The notes under the pieces were generated by a model. It saw only the letters and a list, made by a program, of their open reading frames with translations, did not search any database and had not been told where the DNA came from. From Streptomyces amritsarensis (GTDB lineage Bacteria > Actinomycetota > Actinomycetes > Streptomycetales > Streptomycetaceae), in the NCBI RefSeq assembly GCF_001953875.1, contig NZ_MQUR01000048.1, positions 1 to 55,648 of the forward strand: DNA of 55,648 nt. The letters run 5' to 3'. The position numbers were made by a program, and so were the translations under genes. Positions 6,311 through 16,320 of this stretch are shown here, in pieces. The number at the start of each line of letters is the position of its first letter. Within the stretch, counting starts at the first letter, position 1.

Positions 6311-8836
6311 ATGACCGAGCCCTCGCCCACGATCGTGCTCATCGGGCACGGCATGGTCGGCCAGCGCTACCTCGAAGCACTCGCCGAGCGCGGGATCACC
6401 GCCACGCACCGGATCACCGTGCTCTGCGAGGAGCCTCGGCCCGCCTACGACCGCGTGCACCTGACTTCGTACTTCTCCGGCAGCACCCCCGAGGACCTGT
6501 CCATGACGCCCGCCGGGTTCATGGAGCAGCACGGCATCGCCCTCCACCTCGACGACCCGGCCGAGCACATCGACCGGGCCGCCCGCACCGTCACCTCCCG
6601 CTCGGGGCGGGTGTTCCCGTACGACGTGCTGGTCCTCGCCACCGGCAGCTACCCCTTCGTGCCTCCCGTCCCCGGCAAGGACGCGCCCGGCTGCTTCGTC
6701 TACCGCACCATCGAGGACCTCCTCGCCATCGAGGAGTACGCGAAGGACAAGACCACCGGTGCGGTCGTCGGCGGCGGACTGCTCGGGCTGGAGGCCGCCG
6801 GCGCCCTCCAGGGTCTGGGTCTCGCCGCCCGCATCGTCGAGTTCGCCCCGCGGCTGATGCCCGTCCAGGTCGACGAGGGCGGCGGCGCCGCCCTGCTGCG
6901 CACCATCGAGTCCATGGGCCTCACCGTCCACACCGGTGTCGGCACCCAGGAGGTGGTGACCGGCGAGGACGGCCGCGTCAGCGGAATGCGGCTCTCCGAC
7001 GGCTCGACCGTCGACACCGAGCTCGTCGTCTTCTCCGCGGGCGTCCGCCCCCGCGACCAGCTGGCCCGCGACGCCGGGCTGGACGTCGGCGAGCGCGGCG
7101 GTGTCGCGGTCGACGCCCGCTGCCTGACCTCCGACCCGCACGTCTACGCCATCGGCGAGTGCGCCCTGGCCGTCGACGGCCGCGTCTACGGCCTGGTCGC
7201 GCCCGGCTACGAGATGGCCGAGACCGCCGCCGACGACCTGCTGGGCCGTGCGAAGGAGTTCACCGGAGCCGACCTCTCCACGAAGCTGAAGCTGCTCGGC
7301 GTGGACGTTGCCTCCTTCGGCGACGCCCACGGCGCCACCCCCGACAGCCTCGACGTCGTCTGGTCCGACTCCCGTTCCGGGATCTACAAGAAGCTGGTGG
7401 TCTCCCCCGACGGCGTGCTCCTCGGCGGTGTCCTGGTCGGCGACGCCGACGCCTACGGCCTGCTGCGCCCGCTCACCGGCAGCGTCCCGCCCGTCGCACC
7501 CGAGCAGCTGGTCCTGCCCGCGGGCGTCGGCGCGCCCGTCGCGCTGGGCCCGTCCGCCCTCCCCGACACCGCGGTGATCTGCTCCTGCCACAACGTCACG
7601 AAGAAGGCCATCACCGCCTGCTCCACCCTCCCCGAGGTCAAGAAGTGCACCAAGGCGGGCACCGGCTGCGGAAGCTGCGTCAAGGTGATCGGGCAGCTGC
7701 TCCCGGCCGCCGCCGACAAGGGGCTGTGCGGCTGCTTCCCGTACACCCGCGCCGAGCTCTACGAGATCGTCCGCACCCGCCGGCTGACCTCGTACGAGGA
7801 GATCCTCGACGGCCACGGCCGTCCCGAGGCCCGCGGCGGCGACGGCTGCGAGGTCTGCAAGCCGGCCGTCGGCTCGATCATCGCCTCGCTCGCGGCGACC
7901 CTCGGCGCGAGCGGCTACGTCCTGGACGGGGGGCAGGCCGCTCTCCAGGACACCAACGACCACTTCCTCGCGAACATGCAGCGCAACGGCTCGTACTCGG
8001 TCGTGCCGCGGATCCCCGGCGGTGAGATCACCCCCGACAAGCTGATCGTGATCGGCGAGGTGGCCCGCGACTTCGGCCTCTACACGAAGATCACCGGCGG
8101 GCAGCGGATCGACCTGTTCGGCGCGCGCGTGGACCAGCTCCCGCGGATCTGGGCGCGGCTCGTCGACGCCGGATTCGAGTCCGGGCACGCCTACGGGAAG
8201 GCCCTGCGGACGGTGAAGTCCTGCGTGGGGCAGACCTGGTGCCGCTACGGCGTCCAGGACAGCGTGCGGATGGCCATCGACCTGGAGCTGCGCTACCGGG
8301 GATTGCGCGCCCCGCACAAGCTCAAGTCGGCGGTGTCCGGCTGCGCCCGCGAGTGCGCGGAGGCACAGAGCAAGGACTTCGGGGTCATCGCGACGGCGAG
8401 CGGCTGGAACCTGTACGTGGGCGGCAACGGCGGCGCCACCCCGCGCCACGCGGACCTCCTCGCCCAGGACCTGTCGGACGCGGAACTGATCCGGCTGATC
8501 GACCGGTTCCTGATGTTCTACATCCGCACCGCCGACCGGCTGGAGCGGACCTCCACCTGGCTGGAGCGGCTGGAGGGCGGCCTGGACCACCTGCGGGACG
8601 TGGTGGTCCACGACTCGCTGGGGCTGTGCGCGGAACTGGAGTCCCTGATGGCCGACCACGTGGCGCACTACCGGGACGAGTGGGCCGAGACGCTCCAGGA
8701 CCCGGAGCGGCTGCGCAGGTTCGTGTCCTTCGTGAACGCGCCCGGCGCTCCCGACCCGACCGTGAAGTTCGTCCCCGAGCGCGACCAGGTCAAGCCCGAC
8801 CTGGCCGTCCTGACCATAGGAGGTGCCGTCCGATGA
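6311..8836 (+). CDS. nirB: Nitrite reductase (NADH) large subunit
   Basis: An 841-residue assimilatory nitrite reductase, reducing nitrite to ammonium in the cytosol. Domain order: FAD/NAD(P)H reductase (1-310; two GXGXXG-like motifs, IYAIGECA), a BFD-like [2Fe-2S] domain at about 423-475 (CSCHNVTKK, CTKAGTGCGSC) and a second cysteine set (CGCF, CEVCKP), then the ferredoxin-like nitrite/sulfite reductase half with the sirohaem/[4Fe-4S] cysteines CVGQTWC (~637-643) and SGCARECAEA (~676-680). Length is typical of NirB. The ATG has GGAGG upstream and follows the flavoprotein stop by 1 nt; its stop overlaps nirD as ATGA, so the three are co-translated. GlnR control is usual in Streptomyces, but I did not identify a box here. 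Confidence 0.96.
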   Translation: MTEPSPTIVLIGHGMVGQRYLEALAERGITATHRITVLCEEPRPAYDRVHLTSYFSGSTPEDLSMTPAGFMEQHGIALHLDDPAEHIDRAARTVTSRSGRVFPYDVLVLATGSYPFVPPVPGKDAPGCFVYRTIEDLLAIEEYAKDKTTGAVVGGGLLGLEAAGALQGLGLAARIVEFAPRLMPVQVDEGGGAALLRTIESMGLTVHTGVGTQEVVTGEDGRVSGMRLSDGSTVDTELVVFSAGVRPRDQLARDAGLDVGERGGVAVDARCLTSDPHVYAIGECALAVDGRVYGLVAPGYEMAETAADDLLGRAKEFTGADLSTKLKLLGVDVASFGDAHGATPDSLDVVWSDSRSGIYKKLVVSPDGVLLGGVLVGDADAYGLLRPLTGSVPPVAPEQLVLPAGVGAPVALGPSALPDTAVICSCHNVTKKAITACSTLPEVKKCTKAGTGCGSCVKVIGQLLPAAADKGLCGCFPYTRAELYEIVRTRRLTSYEEILDGHGRPEARGGDGCEVCKPAVGSIIASLAATLGASGYVLDGGQAALQDTNDHFLANMQRNGSYSVVPRIPGGEITPDKLIVIGEVARDFGLYTKITGGQRIDLFGARVDQLPRIWARLVDAGFESGHAYGKALRTVKSCVGQTWCRYGVQDSVRMAIDLELRYRGLRAPHKLKSAVSGCARECAEAQSKDFGVIATASGWNLYVGGNGGATPRHADLLAQDLSDAELIRLIDRFLMFYIRTADRLERTSTWLERLEGGLDHLRDVVVHDSLGLCAELESLMADHVAHYRDEWAETLQDPERLRRFVSFVNAPGAPDPTVKFVPERDQVKPDLAVLTIGGAVR

Positions 8837-9165
8837 CCGTGGAACTGCAAGTGGCGCAGGGCTGGCTGACGGTGTGCGAGCTGTCGGCGCTCATTCCCGG
8901 GCGCGGCGTCGCGGCGCTGCTGCCCGACGGGAGCCAGGCCGCGGTGTTCGTCGACCGTGCGGGGCGGGCGTACGCCATCGGCAACCAGGACCCCTTCACC
9001 GGCGCGCAGGTGCTCTCGCGCGGCCTGGTGGGGGCGGCGGCGGGCCGGCCGTTCGTGGCCTCCCCGCTGCTCAAGCAGCGCTTCGACCTGGAGACGGGGC
9101 GCTGCCTGGACGACGAGGAGGTGGCGGTCCGCACCTATCCGGTGCGGACCGCCGCGACCTCCTGA
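8833..9165 (+). CDS. nirD: Nitrite reductase (NADH) small subunit
   Basis: A 110-residue Rieske-like NirD subunit. Family members keep the Rieske fold but lack the cluster-binding Cys/His pairs; that is so here (only isolated cysteines in TVCELS and GRCLDD, no CxH motif). Family-like segments are VAALLPDGSQAAVFV, YAIGNQDPFTGAQVLSRG and SPLLKQRFDLETG. It starts in an ATGA overlap with nirB, which implies coupled translation and a stoichiometric NirBD complex. AGGAGGT ahead of the ATG gives the ribosome-binding site. Confidence 0.93.
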   Translation: MTVELQVAQGWLTVCELSALIPGRGVAALLPDGSQAAVFVDRAGRAYAIGNQDPFTGAQVLSRGLVGAAAGRPFVASPLLKQRFDLETGRCLDDEEVAVRTYPVRTAATS

Positions 9166-9186
9166 CCGCACGGGGTGGCCGGCCGG

Positions 9187-9600
9187 TCAGTCCTGCTTCT
9201 GGACCATGGCCGGGTCCATCCACATGATCTCCCAGGTGTGCCCGTCGAGGTCGTCGAAGGCACGGCCGTACATGACGCCGTGGTCCTGGGCCGGGCGGGG
9301 TTCGGTGGCGCCGGCCGCCAGGGCCCCGTCCACCAGCTCGTCGACGGCGGTGCGGCTCTCGGCGCTCAGGCACAGGAGGACCTCGGAGGTCTTCGTGGCG
9401 TCCGCGATCTCCTTGTGGGTGAAGTCCTTGTAGCGGGCCTCGGTCAGGAGCATCGCGACGATGGTGTCGCTGATGACCATGGAAGCGCAATTCTCGTCGG
9501 TGAACTGGGCGTTGAAGGAGTAGCCCAGCTTGCCCCAGAAGGCCTTGCTGGCGTCCAGGTCCTTGACGGGCAGGTTGACGAAGATCATGGTCGCGGACAT
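9187..9600 (-). CDS. VOC-superfamily (glyoxalase/bleomycin-resistance fold) protein
   Basis: A 137-residue protein with the two beta-alpha-beta-beta-beta modules of the vicinal oxygen chelate fold: MIFVNLPVKDLDASKAFWGKLGY at the N-terminus and YGRAFDDLDGHTWEIMWMD at the C-terminus. It is close to the PhnB/YaeR-like group of unknown substrate. The metal-binding His/Glu positions are only partly evident (DGHTWEIMW). It is convergent with nirD (21 nt) and has its own upstream region containing an 11-bp tandem repeat. A GAGAGGGA ribosome-binding site precedes the ATG. Confidence 0.8.
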   Translation of the reverse strand: MSATMIFVNLPVKDLDASKAFWGKLGYSFNAQFTDENCASMVISDTIVAMLLTEARYKDFTHKEIADATKTSEVLLCLSAESRTAVDELVDGALAAGATEPRPAQDHGVMYGRAFDDLDGHTWEIMWMDPAMVQKQD

Positions 9601-9623
9601 CGAGGTCCCTCTCTCTTGCTGCT

Positions 9624-9652
9624 CGGTGCTCGGTCGGTGCTCGGCCGGTGCT
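9624..9652. repeat. 11-bp direct tandem repeat upstream of the VOC gene
   Basis: About 2.6 copies of CGGTGCTCGGY (9624-9634, 9635-9645, partial 9646-9652) lie 24-52 nt upstream of the VOC start. The period equals one helical turn, as in iterated activator sites, but a simple-sequence origin is equally possible. Confidence 0.5.
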
Positions 9653-9740
9653 TTCGAGAGGTAGACCGCGGGGCCGCGGGAAACTCATCGCTGCTCGCGC
9701 ATTTTTCTGAGATTTTCTTCCGGACGGGCGAAACCGCAGG

Positions 9741-10196
9741 TCAGGCCGCCGAGCGGAGTTCGAGCGCCGCGAGGGGGACGAAGCCGGTGGTGCCTTCGCC
9801 GCGCAGGTCGGCGTCCGGTCCGGCGAGGCGCCGGTGGAGGGTCAGCGCGATCCGCTCGCCCTGGGCCTTGGCCCGTTCGGCGTTCGGGCCGCTGTGCAGT
9901 CCGTCGATCGTCGCGTGCCACAGCTGCACCCAGCGGCCGAAGTCGGCGGCGGTCAGTGCGCGCACCGAGTGCAGCGTGGCGTGCGGGGCGAAGGCGTTGC
10001 GCCGGTAGGGGGCGGTGCGGAAGAGGGCCCGCTCCCAGAAGTCGGCGATCCGGGGCAGGTGGTCGTCCAGGTCCGTGCCCGCGATGCGGGTGAAGAACGG
10101 ACCGATCCGCGGATCGGCGAAGGCGGCCGTGTAGAAGCGGCGCAGCACGACGTCGAGGTCGGCCCGGCCCGAGAGGTCCGCGGCGGAGCGGTTCAT
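9741..10196 (-). CDS. Group III-type truncated haemoglobin
   Basis: A 151-residue 2/2 globin. Recognisable parts: VVLRRFYTAAFADPRIGPFFTRI (helices A-B), LPRIADFWERALF (helix E region), RRNAFAPHATLH, and FGRWVQLWHATIDGL, where the His in LWH is the likely proximal ligand. The C-terminal ~25 residues are extra. Group III globins are linked to peroxide or NO chemistry. The neighbouring NirBD can generate NO-stress from nitrite, so NO detoxification is a reasonable inference. I chose the ATG at 10196 with GAGGAGG upstream; an in-frame ATG at 10280 is possible but unsupported. Confidence 0.85.
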   Translation of the reverse strand: MNRSAADLSGRADLDVVLRRFYTAAFADPRIGPFFTRIAGTDLDDHLPRIADFWERALFRTAPYRRNAFAPHATLHSVRALTAADFGRWVQLWHATIDGLHSGPNAERAKAQGERIALTLHRRLAGPDADLRGEGTTGFVPLAALELRSAA

Positions 10197-10637
10197 CCCT
10201 CCACGGTCCTCCTCCGCCCGGCGCCTTCCCAGGGCCCAAAGTCCCGCCATGGGCCATTTCTCGCCACAGTGTGCGGACACCTCCTAAACCCCGGCGGCCG
10301 AGACAGGCCGGAACTGGTCGGTGGGATGCGCCGGGCGCTTCGCGGTGCGGGCGCCGGGCATCCGCGGTCTTCGCGGACGCGGCGCTGTGCGAACGCCGCC
10401 CGGCGCGGGCGGACCCGGCCCGCGGGATTCAGGCCGCGGCGCCGCCGGCGAGGTCCGCGAGGCCCTGGGGAAAGAATGCGCGGGCGTCCCGGAAATCCCC
10501 GCCGAAGGATTGAACGCCGCCGGTCGCTCGGGCGTAATGAGGATTTGGCGCCACGTCAACTGGCGTCTTCTAGGTTCCTCGACGCGTGCGACCCCGCGTC
10601 CGACCGGCCGCGGGGCCTTCCTCCCACAGGAGTGACC
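10197..10637. other. Divergent intergenic region (truncated globin / PhoX-like gene)
   Basis: About 440 nt with open frames but none with family similarity or a good ribosome-binding site. A TGGCGCCA palindrome (10546-10553) and a TAGGTT -10-like hexamer (10571-10576) lie upstream of the PhoX-like gene. I found no PHO-box direct repeats. Otherwise I see nothing in it. Confidence 0.35.
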
Positions 10638-11798
10638 GTGGAACGTCGTACCTTCCTGCGCGGCGCAGTGATCGGTTCGTCGGCCGCCGCCTTCGGCGGC
10701 ACGTTGATGCGCGGGGCGGCCTACGCGGCTCCCGCCCAGCCCGGCGCCGGCCCCTACGGGGCCCTCGGCGCCGCCGACGCCAACGGCATCATGCTCCCGA
10801 GCGGCTTCACCAGCCGGGTCATCGCCCGCTCGGGCCAGACCGTCGGCGGTACCTCCTACACCTGGCACAACGCCCCCGACGGCGGTGCCTGTTACGCCGA
10901 CGGCTCGGGCTGGATCTACGTGTCCAACTCGGAGATCAACCCCTCCGGCGGCGCGAGCGCGGTGAAGTTCAACTCCTCCGGCACCGTCACCGGCGCCTAC
11001 CGGATCCTGTCGAACACCCGGCAGAACTGCGCGGGCGGCAAGACCCCGTGGAACACCTGGCTGTCCTGCGAGGAGGTCAGCCTCGGCTACGTCTACGAGA
11101 CCGACCCGTACGGCGTGAACGCGGCCGTCCGCCGGTCCGCGATGGGCCGCTTCAAGCACGAGGCAGCCGCCGCCGACCCGGTCCGGCAGGTGATCTACCT
11201 GACGGAGGACGAGTCGAGCGGCTGCTTCTACCGCTTCATCCCCACCACCTGGGGCAACCTCTCCTCCGGCACCCTCCAGGTCCTCAAGGCCGGAACGGCC
11301 ACCTCCGGCTCCTTCACCTGGCAGAACGTCCCGGACCCGGACGGCTCCCCGACGGCGACCCGCAGCCAGGTCTCCGGCGCCAAGAAGTTCAACGGCGGCG
11401 AGGGCTGCCACTACGCCAACGACACCGTCTGGTTCACCACCAAGGGCGACAACCGGGTCTGGCAGCTCAACCTCGCGAACAACACCTACGAGCTGGCCTA
11501 CGACGACTCGCTCGTCCCGGGCGGCGCGGCCCCGCTGACAGGCGTCGACAACGTCACCGGCTCCTCGTACGGGGACCTGTACGTCGCGGAGGACGGCGGC
11601 ACCATGGAGATCTGCGTGATCACCCCGGACGACGTGGTGGCGCCCTTCCTGCGGATCACCGGACAGTCCTCCTCGGAGATCACCGGCCCCGCCTTCTCGC
11701 CCGCCGGGAACCGGCTCTACTTCTCCAGCCAGCGCGGCACGAGCGGCAGCTCCTCCGGCGGCATCACCTACGAGGTGACGGGGCCGTTCCGGACCTGA
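10638..11798 (+). CDS. Tat-exported PhoX-like (DUF839) protein
   Basis: A 386-residue protein. ERRTFLRG followed by a hydrophobic stretch and AYAAPAQP is a twin-arginine signal peptide, so the protein is folded in the cytosol and exported. The mature part is a beta-propeller of the PhoX/DUF839 type: SCEEVSLGYVYETDP (~137), KHEAAAADP (~157), VIYLTEDE, GEGCHYAN and DLYVAEDGGTMEI. PhoX enzymes are Ca/Fe-dependent alkaline phosphatases, but this member is shorter than classical PhoX, so phosphatase activity is a family-level guess. The second of two GTGs (10638) is chosen because AGGAG lies 5 nt upstream. Confidence 0.82.
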   Translation: MERRTFLRGAVIGSSAAAFGGTLMRGAAYAAPAQPGAGPYGALGAADANGIMLPSGFTSRVIARSGQTVGGTSYTWHNAPDGGACYADGSGWIYVSNSEINPSGGASAVKFNSSGTVTGAYRILSNTRQNCAGGKTPWNTWLSCEEVSLGYVYETDPYGVNAAVRRSAMGRFKHEAAAADPVRQVIYLTEDESSGCFYRFIPTTWGNLSSGTLQVLKAGTATSGSFTWQNVPDPDGSPTATRSQVSGAKKFNGGEGCHYANDTVWFTTKGDNRVWQLNLANNTYELAYDDSLVPGGAAPLTGVDNVTGSSYGDLYVAEDGGTMEICVITPDDVVAPFLRITGQSSSEITGPAFSPAGNRLYFSSQRGTSGSSSGGITYEVTGPFRT

Positions 11799-11817
11799 CG
11801 GGCCTCCCGGCGGCCCC

Positions 11818-11848
11818 CGGCCCCCGGCCCTTGCCGGGCCGGGGGCCG
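11818..11848. terminator. Bidirectional hairpin terminator
   Basis: A perfect 13-bp stem (11818-11830 with 11836-11848) closes a 5-nt loop ttgcc. It lies 20 nt after the PhoX-like stop and 9 nt beyond the stop of the convergent regulator gene, so it can serve both. No U-tract follows, as is usual in Streptomyces. Confidence 0.75.
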
Positions 11849-11856
11849 TCGGCGTC

Positions 11857-12855
11857 TCAGGAGGCCACGGCCCCGCCCTTGAGCAGCGCGGCTCCCAGCG
11901 GGGTCACGGTGTGCAGGACGGCGTTGCCGCGGCGCAGGGTGGTGACCAGGCCCGCCTCGCGCATCACGCAGGCGTGCTGGCTCGCGGAGGCCAGCGAGAC
12001 CCCGGCCCGGCGGGCCAGCTCGCTGGTGGTCGCACCGTCCCCTATGGCCCGCAGCACGACCGAGCGGGTGTGTCCGACGAGCTTGCCCAGGGTGCGCTGG
12101 CGCTGCTCCTCGATGGGCCGGGCGGCCTCGCCGCTGCCCGGCGCGGACGCCAGCTGCGCGGCGGCCGGGTAGACCAGCACCGGGGGCAGCTCCGGGTCGT
12201 GCAGGGTCACCGCGGTGCGCCGGCAGAAGAAGGACGGCTGGAGCAGCAGCCCGCGCCCCCGCAGCCGTACGTCGCGGTCCACGGGGTAGTCGCACTCCAG
12301 CACCGGGGCCCGCCAGCGCAGCATGGGCGGCAGCGAGGCCAGCAGCTCGTCGGCGCCGCCGTCGAGCAACGCGCGGCCGCGTGCCGCCCGTTCGGCTTCT
12401 ATCTGGGCCTGTATGTGGGTCCAGTACGGCTCCACGGCCGCCCGGTGGTAGGCGCGCAGCTCACCCATCAGCCTCGGGAGCTGCTTGGTGCCGCCCTCCA
12501 TGAAGTCCCGCAGCCTCGGTGGCACGGGCGCTCCGGCGCCCAGCAGCTGGAGCTCACGGCGCATGCGCTCGGGACGGATCCCGCGCAGCGCGTCGAGGCC
12601 CACGTCCCACCCGTACTGCCCCTCCACAGGGGTCAAAAAATCGGGGAAATAACCGCGACTCGGTATGAGCATACCGAGGGTGCGTGTTTCACTATTCAAC
12701 CTGCTCCGGGTTTCCGTACGCCATTCACCGAACAACCGGGCATCGCGCCGGTCTCTTAAGCGGTGAAAGCTGAGAATCGTTTCCCACAACGCATCGGGAC
12801 GCCCTGCCATCCGTACGCGTGCCAGGTCCACTCCAGTGAAATGGATACGCAGCAC
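11857..12855 (-). CDS. ArsR-like winged-helix transcriptional regulator (DUF5937 type)
   Basis: A 332-residue regulator of the long actinobacterial ArsR-like type. The N-terminal ~230 residues (LRIHFTGVDLARVRMAG, ALWETILSFHRL, ARLFGEWR) form a family domain of unknown ligand. A winged helix lies near residues 260-325 (RTLGKLVGHTRSVVLRAI, TTSELARRAGVSLASASQHACVMREAGLVTTLR). Metal-binding cysteines of classical ArsR are absent. I start at GTG 12855, which has GGGGG 5 nt upstream and matches family N-termini; an upstream in-frame ATG at 12912 would add 19 Cys/Gly-rich residues. The target is unknown. A strongly structured intergenic element lies upstream. Confidence 0.78.
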   Translation of the reverse strand: MLRIHFTGVDLARVRMAGRPDALWETILSFHRLRDRRDARLFGEWRTETRSRLNSETRTLGMLIPSRGYFPDFLTPVEGQYGWDVGLDALRGIRPERMRRELQLLGAGAPVPPRLRDFMEGGTKQLPRLMGELRAYHRAAVEPYWTHIQAQIEAERAARGRALLDGGADELLASLPPMLRWRAPVLECDYPVDRDVRLRGRGLLLQPSFFCRRTAVTLHDPELPPVLVYPAAAQLASAPGSGEAARPIEEQRQRTLGKLVGHTRSVVLRAIGDGATTSELARRAGVSLASASQHACVMREAGLVTTLRRGNAVLHTVTPLGAALLKGGAVAS

Positions 12856-12988
12856 CGAACCCCCACCTGTGCAACCGCAATCCCCCCGCCCCATGAGTAT
12901 GCACGCAGTCACACGTGGTCACCACGCCCTTTCGGCCACAGTTGAAACCCCTTTCGGCAGGGGCGTGACAACCGAAATCCTGTACTCC

Positions 12989-13089
12989 GCCGGGCACACT
13001 CCGGTGCGACCGAAACGCTCCGCGAAGGCCGTGGGGGGCTTTGCGGGGCCTGGCGGTCGGTCGCACCGGGAAGCGCCGACGTGCCCGGC
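12989..13089. other. Nested inverted-repeat element, possible structured RNA
   Basis: Outer arms of 9 bp (GCCGGGCAC 12989-12997, GTGCCCGGC 13081-13089) enclose perfect 13-bp arms (CCGGTGCGACCGA 13001-13013 and its complement 13057-13069). Inside the 43-nt spacer AGGCC/GGCCT (13026-13030, 13047-13051) can pair again. The arms stack into one long cruciform or RNA hairpin. It lies in the ~390-nt gap between the ppdK 3' end and the ArsR-like gene start. Neither strand encodes a supportable protein. Confidence 0.6.
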
Positions 13090-13100
13090 AGAATGACAGC

Positions 13101-13132
13101 GGCGGTGGACGGGTGGGGATCCGTCCACCGCC
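13101..13132. terminator. Perfect hairpin downstream of ppdK
   Basis: GGCGGTGGACG (13101-13111) pairs perfectly with 13122-13132 around a 10-nt loop; CAGC/GCTG just outside can extend it. It lies about 115 nt beyond the ppdK stop in the direction of ppdK transcription. A small TTGTT/AACAA palindrome and a T7 run (minus strand) lie between. Likely terminator of ppdK. Confidence 0.6.
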
Positions 13133-13247
13133 TGCTGGCGTAAAGACTTGTTGAACAAAAAAATTGAGGCGCGCCCGCCCCCGGGCAGTCAGGGAACCCG
13201 GGGACAGGCGCGGTCTGTGGGACCCCTGTGCGGGGCGGTCCGGCGGG

Positions 13248-15956
<2,709 letters not shown>

Positions 15957-16185
15957 GGGTCTCGACTCCTCGAGGCTCGGTGGCTGCCCTGACGGCCAGG
16001 AACATACCCAGATCGAAGGCTTCTGGGTACGTCCACTTGGCCGTCATACGGCTGTTACCACCCGTGCGCCAGCAGATCGAAAGTAACCCAGGGGTCATCA
16101 GAAAGGACCAAGAGCGTTCAGGTCCCGAAGGGCGAAGGGGCTCCTGAGGCTTGTTCATGCTCGGATGAGCGATCATCGATACATT

Positions 16186-16206
16186 TGCGTTCAAGTCTTG
16201 AACGCA
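16186..16206. promoter_or_regulatory. Perfect palindrome upstream of ppdK, candidate operator
   Basis: Arms TGCGTTCAAG (16186-16195) and CTTGAACGCA (16197-16206) flank a single central T: 10-1-10 dyad symmetry without mismatch. It lies about 230 nt upstream of ppdK and abuts the dusB terminator hairpin. The single-base centre suits a protein operator better than an RNA loop. I do not recognise the regulator. Confidence 0.55.
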
Positions 16207-16235
16207 CAAAGGGTGGCACCCAGTGCCACCCTTTG
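16207..16235. terminator. Strong hairpin terminator of dusB
   Basis: CAAAGGGTGGCAC (16207-16219) pairs perfectly with 16223-16235 around the loop cca: a 13-bp stem. It lies 86 nt downstream of the dusB stop on the minus strand, and starts immediately next to the 21-bp palindrome. Confidence 0.75.
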
Positions 16236-16320
16236 AAAGTCTTACCCGTGACTTACGCGCTCATCTGAGCGAAACCTCTCCCATGCGTGGCGTATATCAC
16301 GCACCACGGAGGGCGATTTG

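Noticed and set aside
9624..9652. Tandem CGGTGCTCGGY as iterons of a replication origin
   Set aside because: Only 2.6 copies, no Rep gene and no AT-rich region; the window is clearly chromosomal.
10321..10635. A 104-residue frame upstream of the PhoX-like gene
   Set aside because: Composition is Arg/Gly/Pro shadow-like, no family match and no Shine-Dalgarno; treated as intergenic.
13140..13170. T-run and TTGTT/AACAA palindrome as the main ppdK terminator
   Set aside because: The stem is only 5 bp and the T-run precedes it on the ppdK strand; the 11-bp hairpin at 13101-13132 is a better candidate.
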